Shown piece by piece: positions 10,214 to 18,442 of a stretch of DNA of 47,819 bases. How positions within the stretch are numbered: position 1 is the first letter of the stretch; each line of letters begins with the position of its first letter. The position numbers and the translations under genes are program-made. Origin of the DNA: a virus; the IMG/VR virus record IMGVR_UViG_3300031111_000016, positions 1 through 47,819 of that record; one strand, written 5' to 3'. The notes under the pieces were generated by a model. It saw only the letters and a program-made list of their open reading frames with translations. It did not search any database and had not been told where the DNA came from.

Positions 10214-11071
10214 ATGCATATAAGTAAAGAAAAACACGTGTGGGTTTTATCCGGTGGAGGCGCCGCTGGAGCTTATCAAGTGGGGATGTGCAGGGAGCTT
10301 ATTGACGCAGGTATCTATCCTACAACTTTAATCGGAGTGTCTACTGGTGCGCTGCAGGCCGCGTGTCTGGCTCAAGGTATAGGTGTTGAAGGTCTGCGAA
10401 AGCAGATGGATCTCTTAGAAGATATATGGTTAAATCAAATAAGGTCTAACGATGACATATGCAAGAGAAGAAAGATCTGGACGCTTTTACCGCCTTGGAA
10501 GCGTAAAGGTCTATATGATAACAAACCTCTTAAGAGACTTATTGAAAAAAATGTCGATCCCGATAAAGTAGCTGATTGTGATAGAAAGCTAATAGTGGGT
10601 ACGGTGGATCTCTGTAGCGGAAACTATGTAGCGGCCTCTAGTCTTAACTCTGGAAATATAAGGGAGTGGATATTGGCTTCAACAAGTATACCGGCCAGTT
10701 TTGATCCCGTAATTATTGATGGATACCTTCTTGTTGATGGTGGAGTAAGAAATGTGACTCCGTTAACCGATGCCGTCAAAGAAACGTATGCTACTCACGT
10801 ATGGATCTTATTGGCATCTCCACCGAAGCCAAGATCTAAGAAGAAAAAACAATTTGGCAACATACTTGAAATAGCTTTAAGGGCCATAGGACTACAGACT
10901 AATGAGACTTTTCAAACTGACCTGGCCTTAGGCCTTAAGAACCTATCCGTACCTTCAACAATATTACAAGTTAAATCAAGAAATATAGGAACATTAGAAT
11001 TTGAACCGCAAAAAATAAGAGAGGCCTATGAACATGGTAGAGAAGTCGCCAGGATAAAGTTAAAAAGATAG
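10214..11071 (+). CDS. Patatin-like phospholipase
   Basis: 285 residues. All hallmark elements of the patatin family are present: the glycine-rich oxyanion loop GGGAAGAYQ (residues 14-22), the nucleophile elbow GVSTG with Ser43, and DGG with Asp175 as the second member of the Ser-Asp dyad. Patatins hydrolyse acyl chains of phospholipids and related lipids. No signal peptide is visible, so the enzyme would act in the cytoplasm or on the inner face of the membrane unless released by the holin. AGGAATGTAAT precedes the ATG. It lies between the holin candidate and the endolysin, so membrane disruption at lysis or host lipid remodelling are both reasonable roles; neither is shown by the sequence. 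Confidence 0.88.
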   Translation: MHISKEKHVWVLSGGGAAGAYQVGMCRELIDAGIYPTTLIGVSTGALQAACLAQGIGVEGLRKQMDLLEDIWLNQIRSNDDICKRRKIWTLLPPWKRKGLYDNKPLKRLIEKNVDPDKVADCDRKLIVGTVDLCSGNYVAASSLNSGNIREWILASTSIPASFDPVIIDGYLLVDGGVRNVTPLTDAVKETYATHVWILLASPPKPRSKKKKQFGNILEIALRAIGLQTNETFQTDLALGLKNLSVPSTILQVKSRNIGTLEFEPQKIREAYEHGREVARIKLKR

Positions 11072-11078
11072 GGAACCT

Positions 11079-12185
11079 ATGAAAGACATCTATGAAAAAA
11101 GATTGATCGAATTACGAGAAGATACTGATTACACTTGGTTAATGATATCTAAGACACTTGAGAAAGAGTTTCCAAACGTCAAATTAAGTCCAGGTGGAGT
11201 CAGAAAAAGATACGCAAGAATAAAGAGCAAAATAAATACTATCGCAAAAGAAAACGATTACACTGAAAGCGGAAACTTCATAAACAGAATAGCTAAAATT
11301 GTATGGGAAGACAGCAGGGATCTTAAAGAATATGATTTTGATAAGATCCATAAAGCTCTTAGAAGTGCTCAAAAGGTTCTAAGGGATCACGATATAAGCC
11401 AAATTGAAGCTAACATCACTATAGATACTAAGGAACCTATCGCAATATCATTTATCTCTGACGTACATATTGGATCCCCTTACGTTGATTATGACGCTTT
11501 TTTCAAAGACATATCTTATATAGCTAAAGATCCCAGGTTATACGTTGGAAGGGGCGGCGACTGGACAGATAAATTTATGGCCTCTTTTAAGGATAAAACA
11601 GCTCCATCACATCAATTATATCCCGCCGACATACAAATGGAATTCGAAAGAATAATTACAAAAGAATTGGAGTCATCTATTATCGCTATAGTTGGTGGCA
11701 ACCATGGATCCATGGACAAGAAGATAACGGGGATAGATACTGATGCTATGATGTATAAAGGGCTTAAACCAGCGTATCTTCCAGGTGGAGGACTTATTAA
11801 GCTGAACCTAAGAGAGGTATCTTATAGAATTCTTTGGAAGCATAACTATAGGTTCACGTCAGCATTTAACAAATTTAATAGCCATCACCGGATGAGGGAG
11901 CTTCTAACTGCGTGCGATATAGTCGTGCTAGAACATCAGCACGATCCTGGCCACGAGATTATCGAGCAGGGATCTTATGACACTAAAGGGCAGGTTCTTA
12001 ATATACGAACAGGGAGTTACAAAATTGACGATCCCTTTTCAGTTAATAAATACAGGGAAGGACGTGCTGGCCCTGAAACAGTAGTACTTTATCCAGATAA
12101 AAAGAAGCTCGTGCCATTTTCAGGTAAGGACGCTATCTCAGATGCGATAAAGTATCTTGATGGACATAAGAATGTCGTGGGCTAA
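11079..12185 (+). CDS. Metallophosphoesterase with N-terminal helical (HTH-like) domain
   Basis: 368 residues. About residues 1-110 are helical, with a segment (TDYTWLMISKTLEKEF, then SPGGVRKRYARIK) that resembles a helix-turn-helix. From residue 122 a calcineurin-like phosphoesterase fold follows: D-x-H (SDVHIG, Asp128/His130), GGDWTD (Asp161), GGNHG (Asn208/His209) and LEHQHDPGHE near residue 285. These residues bind two metals in the family, which includes nucleases and phosphatases. The putative DNA-binding front end suggests a nucleic-acid substrate, but this is inference. AGGGAACCT precedes the start. It is encoded in the lysis-proximal part of the late unit. Confidence 0.75.
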   Translation: MKDIYEKRLIELREDTDYTWLMISKTLEKEFPNVKLSPGGVRKRYARIKSKINTIAKENDYTESGNFINRIAKIVWEDSRDLKEYDFDKIHKALRSAQKVLRDHDISQIEANITIDTKEPIAISFISDVHIGSPYVDYDAFFKDISYIAKDPRLYVGRGGDWTDKFMASFKDKTAPSHQLYPADIQMEFERIITKELESSIIAIVGGNHGSMDKKITGIDTDAMMYKGLKPAYLPGGGLIKLNLREVSYRILWKHNYRFTSAFNKFNSHHRMRELLTACDIVVLEHQHDPGHEIIEQGSYDTKGQVLNIRTGSYKIDDPFSVNKYREGRAGPETVVLYPDKKKLVPFSGKDAISDAIKYLDGHKNVVG

Positions 12186-12393
12186 ACCTATAAAGTTATC
12201 TGACGCCGATGAAAGCAAAGATCTTTATATTGATCCGGACACAATTGAATGGTTAGTACAATATAAAGATTACACAGAGATCCACACGGTTTCGGGTAAC
12301 GTTGCAGTTGTAAACGAAAGGGCAGATAGGATCTTACAATTATTAGCTTTAGTAGAAGTTTATTATGACGATGGTGAGGATTATTTGCAATGA
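12172..12393 (+). CDS. Small acidic protein of unknown function
   Basis: 73 residues from the ATG at 12172, with alternative ATG and TTG starts at 12160 and 12157. None has a strong ribosome binding site and the reading frame overlaps the phosphoesterase end, so coupling is likely. The sequence is acidic at its C-terminus (VYYDDGEDYLQ) and has a YIDPDTIEWLVQYKDYTEIHT strand-rich core, which recalls small proteins of head-tail or lysis clusters but matches no family I can name. The next gene begins in its stop codon (ATGA). Confidence 0.45.
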   Translation: MSWAKPIKLSDADESKDLYIDPDTIEWLVQYKDYTEIHTVSGNVAVVNERADRILQLLALVEVYYDDGEDYLQ

Positions 12394-12803
12394 GTAAAAG
12401 ACACGATAAAAATGTATTCTTAATGACAGCTGAATCTCATTTAGGCAGGTGGTATCTTTGGGGTGGAGATAATCCAGAAGGATTTGATTGTTCCGGTTTA
12501 GTGGTCGAGTGCTTACGTTCAATAGGATACCTTAATACCGATAGAACGGCTCACGATTTATGGATCCTATTTAAGTCGAAAGAAATAACTTATTGTAAAG
12601 CTGGTTGTCTTGTATTTTATTTTAACCAGGGATCTCACGTTTATCATGTAGGGATAGCTATCTCTGATATGTATTATATAACTGCTGACGGTGGCGACAG
12701 TAAAATCAAAACGATATCAGATGCTATGAAGGCCGATGCCTTTATCAAGGTCAGGCCGATAGACGGAAGGAAGGGTGAAAGAAGATACGTTTATCTGTTC
12801 TAA
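12390..12803 (+). CDS. NlpC/P60 family peptidase, probable endolysin
   Basis: 137 residues. The NlpC/P60 cysteine peptidase core is clear: GFDCSGLVV with catalytic Cys34, YHVGIAI with His86, and a polar third position near residue 100 (ITADGGDS). Members cleave gamma-D-glutamyl-diaminopimelate or related links in peptidoglycan. There is no signal peptide, so export would depend on a holin such as the one at 9440. It is the last gene of the rightward unit and is followed by the convergent terminator region. It could also be a tail-associated peptidase, but its distance from the tail genes favours lysis. Confidence 0.8.
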   Translation: MSKRHDKNVFLMTAESHLGRWYLWGGDNPEGFDCSGLVVECLRSIGYLNTDRTAHDLWILFKSKEITYCKAGCLVFYFNQGSHVYHVGIAISDMYYITADGGDSKIKTISDAMKADAFIKVRPIDGRKGERRYVYLF

Positions 12804-12807
12804 AAAT

Positions 12808-12825
12808 CCGATAGTAACCTATCGG
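12808..12825 (-). terminator. Rho-independent terminator, leftward direction
   Basis: CCGATAG and CTATCGG form a 7-bp stem with a 4-base loop. Read on the minus strand it is followed by ATTTTTAG, a short T-run just at the end of the rightward endolysin gene. It would stop leftward transcription that escaped the first terminator. Confidence 0.6.
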
Positions 12826-12847
12826 GCTCGTGCACTCTTCTTCTTAA

Positions 12848-12871
12848 GGCCACTCCTATACAGGGGTGGCC
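12848..12871. terminator. Stem-loop in the convergent region
   Basis: GGCCACTCC pairs with GGGGTGGCC (nine pairs, one G-T) around a TATACA loop. It is followed on the plus strand by GATCTTTAG, which is a poor T-run. Probably part of the bidirectional stop between the endolysin and the SNF2 helicase. Confidence 0.5.
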
Positions 12872-13000
12872 GATCTTTAGACGTTCCTGGCTCATAGTCG
12901 ATACTAGATTAGGCCTAGATATCGAAAATGAGGCCTCTATGAAGGCCTCTGGTGAACGTTCTCCCGGTATAGGATAAACTAGACCTAAAGGCATAAAAAA

Positions 13001-13024
13001 GGCCTCTTGAAGATTCAAGAGGCC
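13001..13024 (-). terminator. Rho-independent terminator of the leftward replication operon
   Basis: GGCCTCTTGAA and TTCAAGAGGCC form a perfect 11-bp stem with a tiny loop, starting 7 bases after the SNF2 helicase stop. On the minus strand it is followed by TTTTTTATG, the textbook arrangement. The AGGCCTCT half-site also recurs at about 12930 and 12943, giving four copies in 100 bases. Confidence 0.85.
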
Positions 13025-13031
13025 TCTAAAA

Positions 13032-14501
13032 TTACACTAAATCAGGTCGTTCTAGAATAAGGTCAGCTAGGTTTCGTTTAGAGTCTATTGCTAATAGTAT
13101 AGTTTCGTCTATGGTATCTTTGGCTATCAGATTTATATAGGTGACATCTTTTTCCTGCCCTATCCTATGGGCACGATCTTCCGACTGTAATCGACCACTG
13201 AGAGAAAAGTCATTACTAAAATAAATCACGTAATTAGCTGCGGTTAAAGTTAGACCTTTCCCACCAGCTTTTTGATTTCCTAAAAACACCTGGGCCTCTT
13301 TATTCATAAAGGCATCTATTACCTCTGCCCTGTTCTTATTAGGTATACCGCCGTGATATTCTACGTAAGAGACACCACGGCGTTTTAGCTCTTTAGCAAT
13401 GTCAGATATCTCCGCTCTAAAACGTGCCCAGATAATAAGGCTATTGCCGGCATCGGTAATAGCCTGAGCACGATCACCTAAGATACCTATCTTTGGGTTT
13501 GGGCCTTCAATACGCACTGGGTCTTCCGCGAAAGGATGTATATAAAAGCCGCTTGTTATCTGAGCTAATTTCATAATGGCCGTCAATTTTTCAATTGGCT
13601 TTTCTTCATCAGCTAATATAATACGGCACTCGTCACGAGCTTTTTTATATATCCTTTTTTGCTGCGGAGTTAATTCAAAGAAAACGTTTTTATAGATCTT
13701 ATCAGGAAGATCTAAGCACTGTTCTTTTAGGATCCTAAAGCTGTGCGGTAAGATAAGCTTGGCCAACTTATCTAGATTACGATATACTGGAAACCCATTT
13801 TTTCTAGCTACTACCTGAGGAGTGAATCTTGTTTTAGCGGCGATAGAATCATAAAGAGGGTTGCCAGGTTTAAGAAGCAATGCGTATTCAGCCTTAAACG
13901 CATAAAAGGATCGGCAATGAAGGATCTCTTCATCAAGAAAGTTATATTGACTAAATGCATCGAAAGGACTATTGTTAATAGGCGTGCCGGTAAGGATCCT
14001 GCGCCAATGGCTTTTTTGCTTAAGCTTAAATAACGCTTTGGTTCTTTTAGCTCTTGGGTTCTTTATACTATCAGATTCATCGCACACTATCATAAGTCTT
14101 TTACAAGAGTCAGCAAATTTATGAGCCGCTAAGATACCTCTATTACTTTGCAGAGCTTCCCAGTTCATAGTAAATATCTTAAGACCGTCAAACTCTATAA
14201 GATCTTGATATTCCCTTTCAAACGTTTTTGTTTTTGATCGCGTCCAGGCCAGTGACTTATATGATATATCGTCTGGTATATGCTTTGGTATCTCTATTCT
14301 TGTCCAGTTAACGTGGACTCCATTAGGAGCTAAAACAAGAATGCTATCACAAAGATTACGAAGGTATAAGTTAGCGGCATCGTTAATAATAATCCACGTC
14401 TTTCCGGTTCCCATCTCGGCCAATAAAGCATAAGCCTCTCTCCCACCAAATCGCTCTAAGCATTCTGCTTGGTGGGCGTATGGTTTAGTTTTGTACTTCA
14501 T
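13032..14501 (-). CDS. SNF2-type DEAD-like helicase (superfamily 2)
   Basis: 489 residues from the ATG at 14501 (GAAGGA upstream); the frame extends further without a better site. Superfamily 2 motifs appear in order: LAEMGTGKTW (Walker A, residues 28-36), CDESDSIKN (DExx box), LTGTPINNS (motif III-like), then a second RecA domain with GGKGLTLTAANYVIYFSND and DRAHRIGQ (motifs V and VI of SNF2 proteins). Phage SNF2 helicases are thought to remodel or unwind DNA during replication or recombination. It is the last gene of the leftward unit and overlaps the cysteine-rich gene upstream by 17 bases. Confidence 0.9.
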   Translation of the reverse strand: MKYKTKPYAHQAECLERFGGREAYALLAEMGTGKTWIIINDAANLYLRNLCDSILVLAPNGVHVNWTRIEIPKHIPDDISYKSLAWTRSKTKTFEREYQDLIEFDGLKIFTMNWEALQSNRGILAAHKFADSCKRLMIVCDESDSIKNPRAKRTKALFKLKQKSHWRRILTGTPINNSPFDAFSQYNFLDEEILHCRSFYAFKAEYALLLKPGNPLYDSIAAKTRFTPQVVARKNGFPVYRNLDKLAKLILPHSFRILKEQCLDLPDKIYKNVFFELTPQQKRIYKKARDECRIILADEEKPIEKLTAIMKLAQITSGFYIHPFAEDPVRIEGPNPKIGILGDRAQAITDAGNSLIIWARFRAEISDIAKELKRRGVSYVEYHGGIPNKNRAEVIDAFMNKEAQVFLGNQKAGGKGLTLTAANYVIYFSNDFSLSGRLQSEDRAHRIGQEKDVTYINLIAKDTIDETILLAIDSKRNLADLILERPDLV

Positions 14502-14679
14502 CCTTTTCCTTCGCTTTTTTCCATGATTCACACGTTCCCACCAGAGGCTTATAGACTCGGCCCCCATTCTTAAGTTTATTCGTTCTAAGTTCGCAAAGAT
14601 AGTATCTTATATCTTTTCGCTCTATTGATTTTTCATTAGATAGGTATCTGCAGTTCGCGCACTTTTTTGCGGTTTTCAT
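14485..14679 (-). CDS. Small four-cysteine protein, probable zinc-binding
   Basis: 64 residues with CANC near the N-terminus, then YLCEL and GTCESW, a spacing seen in small phage and bacterial proteins thought to bind one zinc ion. The same layout appears in the protein encoded at 21519-21830, so the phage carries two members. AGAGGA lies at a good distance from the ATG. It carries one copy of the repeated 10-mer in the codons for RYLS. Function unknown. Confidence 0.6.
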   Translation of the reverse strand: MKTAKKCANCRYLSNEKSIERKDIRYYLCELRTNKLKNGGRVYKPLVGTCESWKKAKEKDEVQN

Positions 14680-14681
14680 AT

Positions 14682-14924
14682 TTAATCCTCTTTCTCCGTA
14701 TGCGACCCATCAATAAATACTTTGACTTTTTTAGGCGCATAATATTTTAGAACTTCTTTGAATTTGCCGCTGGATTTAGACTCGCATCTGAAATATCTAA
14801 CCATATACTCAATAGTCATAGCCTTCGTTAAAAATACCTTATGGCTTATTACAGGAATGCTTAAGTCTTCCATGTTTAACTGAAAGAAAGGCTCATCTGT
14901 TCTTTTATTCCATACTACAAACAT
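14682..14924 (-). CDS. Hypothetical protein
   Basis: 80 residues, preceded by AAAGGAGACCAAT, a strong ribosome binding site. The sequence is mixed alpha/beta with a basic middle (RCESKSSGKFKEVLKYYAPKKVKV). No family is recognised. It sits tightly between two other small genes, 2 bases before the next start, in the operon leading to the SNF2 helicase. Confidence 0.6.
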   Translation of the reverse strand: MFVVWNKRTDEPFFQLNMEDLSIPVISHKVFLTKAMTIEYMVRYFRCESKSSGKFKEVLKYYAPKKVKVFIDGSHTEKED

Positions 14925-14935
14925 ATTGGTCTCCT

Positions 14936-15241
14936 TTAATTACATTCCTTTATTGACAAAGATACCTTCTTAATTACTGTCCCCGGAAATGAACTGCCTA
15001 TAACATTAGACAGACGGAGAGAATCATTAAGACTCAGCAATTCACCGTTAATTAAATAAGGCGCGTTAAAAACAGTATCCCACGGGACAAATTTATTATA
15101 TTCGAAGGATCTTTCATCGTCAATGAAATACTCTGGATAATACAGGTATCCAATGAACAATCCAATAGCCAAGAAAAGCAAGATGGCTAACATTAAAAAT
15201 GATCTTGCGCCTTCTTCTTTATGTAGTTCTTCTACTTGCAT
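14936..15241 (-). CDS. Single-pass membrane protein of unknown function
   Basis: 101 residues. A strongly hydrophobic segment (SFLMLAILLFLAIGLFIGYLYY, about residues 14-33) follows an acidic/basic N-terminus, so the C-terminal 65 residues probably face the periplasm. CAGGATATAATT precedes the ATG. The gene begins 2 bases after the nuclease gene ends. A membrane protein inside a replication operon may anchor replication or exclude other phages, but nothing in the sequence decides this. Confidence 0.6.
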   Translation of the reverse strand: MQVEELHKEEGARSFLMLAILLFLAIGLFIGYLYYPEYFIDDERSFEYNKFVPWDTVFNAPYLINGELLSLNDSLRLSNVIGSSFPGTVIKKVSLSIKECN

Positions 15242-15243
15242 AA

Positions 15244-15684
15244 TTATATCCTGAATTTAAGTATTCTTCGTAGGATCTCCCAATCGTGTAGATTAAGAGT
15301 TTTCAAGAAACTTCTTTCGCTATAAGCTATCATATCTAAAAGGCTATACTCGTTTATGTTTTCGGCATGAGATCCATCCATAAGTATTAAGCGTTTATCT
15401 GTAGCTAATAAGATCCATACCAGTCCTCCGGCTAAACGTTGACGATGGATCCAGTTCTTTTGACTCTGTAAAAGACTGTGGTTCTTGCTTCCAAGTAACT
15501 TCGTGCTGTCTTTCTTAGGTTCTACCGGATGCTTAAGCTCTATCCAGCCTTCTGTGCCATCGATACAATAATTTATATCTGGCATGCCAGGAACTACTTG
15601 GCTTTCTACTCTATCGAACCTATCCTTAATCTTAGGCAGATGCCTTCTTATTAGATTCCACTGTTGCCTCTCTGACGACTTCAT
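15244..15684 (-). CDS. VRR-NUC-like PD-(D/E)XK nuclease
   Basis: 146 residues. The signature PGMPDINY, then GWIELKHP, gives the PD...(E)xK catalytic pattern of the VRR-NUC nuclease family, with a conserved basic N-terminal helix (WNLIRRHLPK). VRR-NUC proteins are often encoded next to phage SNF2 helicases and polymerases and may cut branched DNA. GGAGG lies seven bases before the ATG, and the gene overlaps the 3' end of the DNA polymerase gene by 53 bases, an unusually long overlap that both frames tolerate. Confidence 0.8.
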   Translation of the reverse strand: MKSSERQQWNLIRRHLPKIKDRFDRVESQVVPGMPDINYCIDGTEGWIELKHPVEPKKDSTKLLGSKNHSLLQSQKNWIHRQRLAGGLVWILLATDKRLILMDGSHAENINEYSLLDMIAYSERSFLKTLNLHDWEILRRILKFRI

Positions 15685-18442
15685 CTAATATCCTCCAGTT
15701 TGTCACGAATCCCCAAGGGATCCCGTTAAAGAATTTAGCCCTGATTAACAGTTTAGTTCCATTAGGAAGCTTCATTAAAGTCACGCCCATTTTAATAAAG
15801 TCATAGCGTCTTATCCTACAACCTAGTATTGCATAATCATCTCTTACGCGAAAGTTTAGATACTCAGTAGGTCCATCAAGCATGACTCCTTTACGTCTTT
15901 TAACGTGCTTAAGATCCACGTTATAATCGTTTTGAGATTTATTTAGCAGCTCTCCCATAAATACTCTAGATTGACCATGAGGCACGGCGCCCTCATACCC
16001 TATATCAGATATGTCGTACACCTTAGAGGCTATACCGTATCTTTCTGGGTTCTCGTACACGTCTCCATAATCAGTATGGAAAGGAAAAATGTTGTCGTAT
16101 GGATTATAGGCGTGCTTAATACTGCTAATCTGTTTTTTAGTGAGAGATCCATCATCACGCGCTTTAATCAATTTTTTAGCCGTGATGGATCCTATCCCTT
16201 TAAGACAGGTAAACCCTCCGTATAAGGTTCCATCGATCACGTCCCAATTCTCACGGCTCTTATCTAAGTCAAATGGTACATAATTTATTCCTTCACGTTT
16301 AAGCTCCCTTAAAAATAAGATGGACTCTTCTTCTCCCTTAGAATTACGTAAGCTAGATGCCGCGAAGGCTAAAGGATGATGGACCTTTAGCCACGCAGTC
16401 CAGTAAGATATCACGGCATAAGATCTGGTATGAGCCTTATTCATCTGCCAAGAGCCCATAGTGCAGATAGTATCCCACACTTTTAACGCATCTTTTTCAG
16501 ATAGACCTTTATTTTTAGCTCCTTTAATAAACTGCTTTAGATAAGGCACGAAATATTCTTCACCTTGACTCTTAGAGATACCCGCCCTGACGCTATGGGT
16601 ATCTTCCCACGAAAATTCACCTATCTCTCTAACGATAGCTAACGTCTGCTCTTGGTATACCGGCACTCCATAGGTATCTTTCATGTGATCGGCTACCTTT
16701 TCGTGAAGAACGTCATAGGGTTCCCCATCTTGGCGTCTTATATATATATCAGTAACTCCAGAGCCCCAGGGCCCAGGACGAACTAACGCCGTGGCCGCAT
16801 CAATATCACTTAGACTCTTAAAAGTAAGCTGCCTGCATAAAGATCGCATCGCATCAGATTCAAAAGAGAAGATACCACAGAAGCGTCTTTTATTAAAGAT
16901 CTCGTCATATACCAGAGAGTCATCAAAAGATAACTTATACCAATCTACATCAATGCCAGAATCTTCTAACACCGTCAGGGTTCTTAGACCTAATACATCT
17001 ATTTTAAGTAAACCTATTTGAGTAGCCGCTCTTTTTTCTATGTGAGCAATGTCCTTATCGTCTACCGTGGCATAATTAGTTATCTCATCCTGGCAGACGA
17101 TAAGACCAGCCGCGTGGACTCCGGTATGAGATGCGTGGTCTTCTAAATCAGCGGAGTATATCATCTGAGGATAGCTATCTAATAGAATACGACCAGCGTC
17201 AGTAGTCTCTAAGGTATCTTTAAGACATGCTGACGCACGGCTATCGGCTCCGCGTCTTACAATCATTCCAGCTTTAACCGGAGCCGTCTCACTAGGCGGG
17301 ACTCCTAATTGCTTTGCTACGTGGATTAAAGCTGACTTTGGCTTAAATTTTGTGATCGTTCCTATATGGGCAACGTTATCAATCCCGTATTTATCAGCCA
17401 TATATTTAAATACCAATGGCCTCTTAATATCTGGAAAGTCAAGATCAATATCAGGAAGATCCGTTCTGTCTTCCGTGATGAACCTCTCGAAAAATAAACC
17501 GTGCCGCATAGGATCTATCTCAGTTATCTCCGTAAGATAACAAACGAGAGATCCAGCGGCAGATCCGCGACTGGGGCCGACAAGCATTTTAGTCTTGGCG
17601 AACTTAACCATATCAGACACGATAATGAAGTAACTGTCAAACTTCTTAGATAAGATAAGCTCTAATTCTTTATTAAGCCTAGCCTCATACTTATCATCCC
17701 AAGAGATACCTCTCTTGACTATTCCGTCACGGCACATTTTTTCAAGGTCTCCATCGACGTATAAAACAGGCGCTACTGGAATAGTAGCACCTTCACAGCC
17801 TTCAGCTATCTCTAAGGCTGTGTCCTGGTATTCTAAAGATCCAAGAATATGTTGAGGACTGGATTTGCCAAGACTCTTAGTAGCTAATTGATATACATGT
17901 TTATCATGAACATCAGAATAAAAGTTATCGGATATACCAACTAGCTTAAGTTCATTCTTTTCCGCTATAGATCTTTTTTTAGCCGTCATCACTAAGCTAT
18001 CGGGAGAAAGGTCTATGTAAGCGCCAACCTCTTTAAGGAAAGATCCATCAAGCATAGATCCTGCAAAAACAACTATATCGTCTGACATATCCATAACATC
18101 TTTACGATATAGCCTTGGTAAAGATCCCTTATACGTCTGTACCTTCTGAGTATAAGCCTTACTATTAAACCTATACATCTCAGAAAGACCTCTTTGGTTC
18201 TTAGCTAAGAACCACATAGACTTGGGAGCTTCTTCTTCATCGCAGATAGGTATCTCAACGCCAAATAAAGGATGGATCCCCGCCTTAATGCAAGCGTTAT
18301 TCCAAGCCACGTGCCCCCAGGTAGACCCATCTACAATTGCAGCGTGAGAGGTTCCTAGACCTTTAAGGCGATCTATAACTTTTTCTATCGGAGCGAATGT
18401 TTTTCCAAAACTGTACTCCGTGCGTATTCTAAGCTGTATCAT
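15632..18442 (-). CDS. dnaE: DNA polymerase III alpha subunit (DnaE type)
   Basis: 936 residues, shorter than cellular DnaE (about 1160). The polymerase core is well conserved: GPSRGSAAGSLVCYLTEI (residues 289-306), the catalytic PDIDLDF with Asp331/Asp333/Asp335, and NKAHTRSYAVISYWTAWLK in the fingers. A helix-hairpin-helix-like segment (CLKGIGSITAKKL) lies near residue 740. The N-terminal PHP domain is recognisable but degenerate: RIRTEYS replaces the usual H-x-H-type start and VDGST replaces the usual TDHG. The usual C-terminal OB-fold and tau-binding region appear reduced. The start overlaps the DnaQ stop (ATGA). It should copy the phage genome with the exonuclease supplied in trans. Confidence 0.93.
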   Translation of the reverse strand: MIQLRIRTEYSFGKTFAPIEKVIDRLKGLGTSHAAIVDGSTWGHVAWNNACIKAGIHPLFGVEIPICDEEEAPKSMWFLAKNQRGLSEMYRFNSKAYTQKVQTYKGSLPRLYRKDVMDMSDDIVVFAGSMLDGSFLKEVGAYIDLSPDSLVMTAKKRSIAEKNELKLVGISDNFYSDVHDKHVYQLATKSLGKSSPQHILGSLEYQDTALEIAEGCEGATIPVAPVLYVDGDLEKMCRDGIVKRGISWDDKYEARLNKELELILSKKFDSYFIIVSDMVKFAKTKMLVGPSRGSAAGSLVCYLTEITEIDPMRHGLFFERFITEDRTDLPDIDLDFPDIKRPLVFKYMADKYGIDNVAHIGTITKFKPKSALIHVAKQLGVPPSETAPVKAGMIVRRGADSRASACLKDTLETTDAGRILLDSYPQMIYSADLEDHASHTGVHAAGLIVCQDEITNYATVDDKDIAHIEKRAATQIGLLKIDVLGLRTLTVLEDSGIDVDWYKLSFDDSLVYDEIFNKRRFCGIFSFESDAMRSLCRQLTFKSLSDIDAATALVRPGPWGSGVTDIYIRRQDGEPYDVLHEKVADHMKDTYGVPVYQEQTLAIVREIGEFSWEDTHSVRAGISKSQGEEYFVPYLKQFIKGAKNKGLSEKDALKVWDTICTMGSWQMNKAHTRSYAVISYWTAWLKVHHPLAFAASSLRNSKGEEESILFLRELKREGINYVPFDLDKSRENWDVIDGTLYGGFTCLKGIGSITAKKLIKARDDGSLTKKQISSIKHAYNPYDNIFPFHTDYGDVYENPERYGIASKVYDISDIGYEGAVPHGQSRVFMGELLNKSQNDYNVDLKHVKRRKGVMLDGPTEYLNFRVRDDYAILGCRIRRYDFIKMGVTLMKLPNGTKLLIRAKFFNGIPWGFVTNWRILDEVVREATVESNKKASA

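Noticed and set aside
12800-13018. 72-codon minus-strand frame between the endolysin and helicase
   Set aside because: It crosses three terminator hairpins, its start lies inside a stem, and there is no ribosome binding site; the zone is a convergent terminator region.
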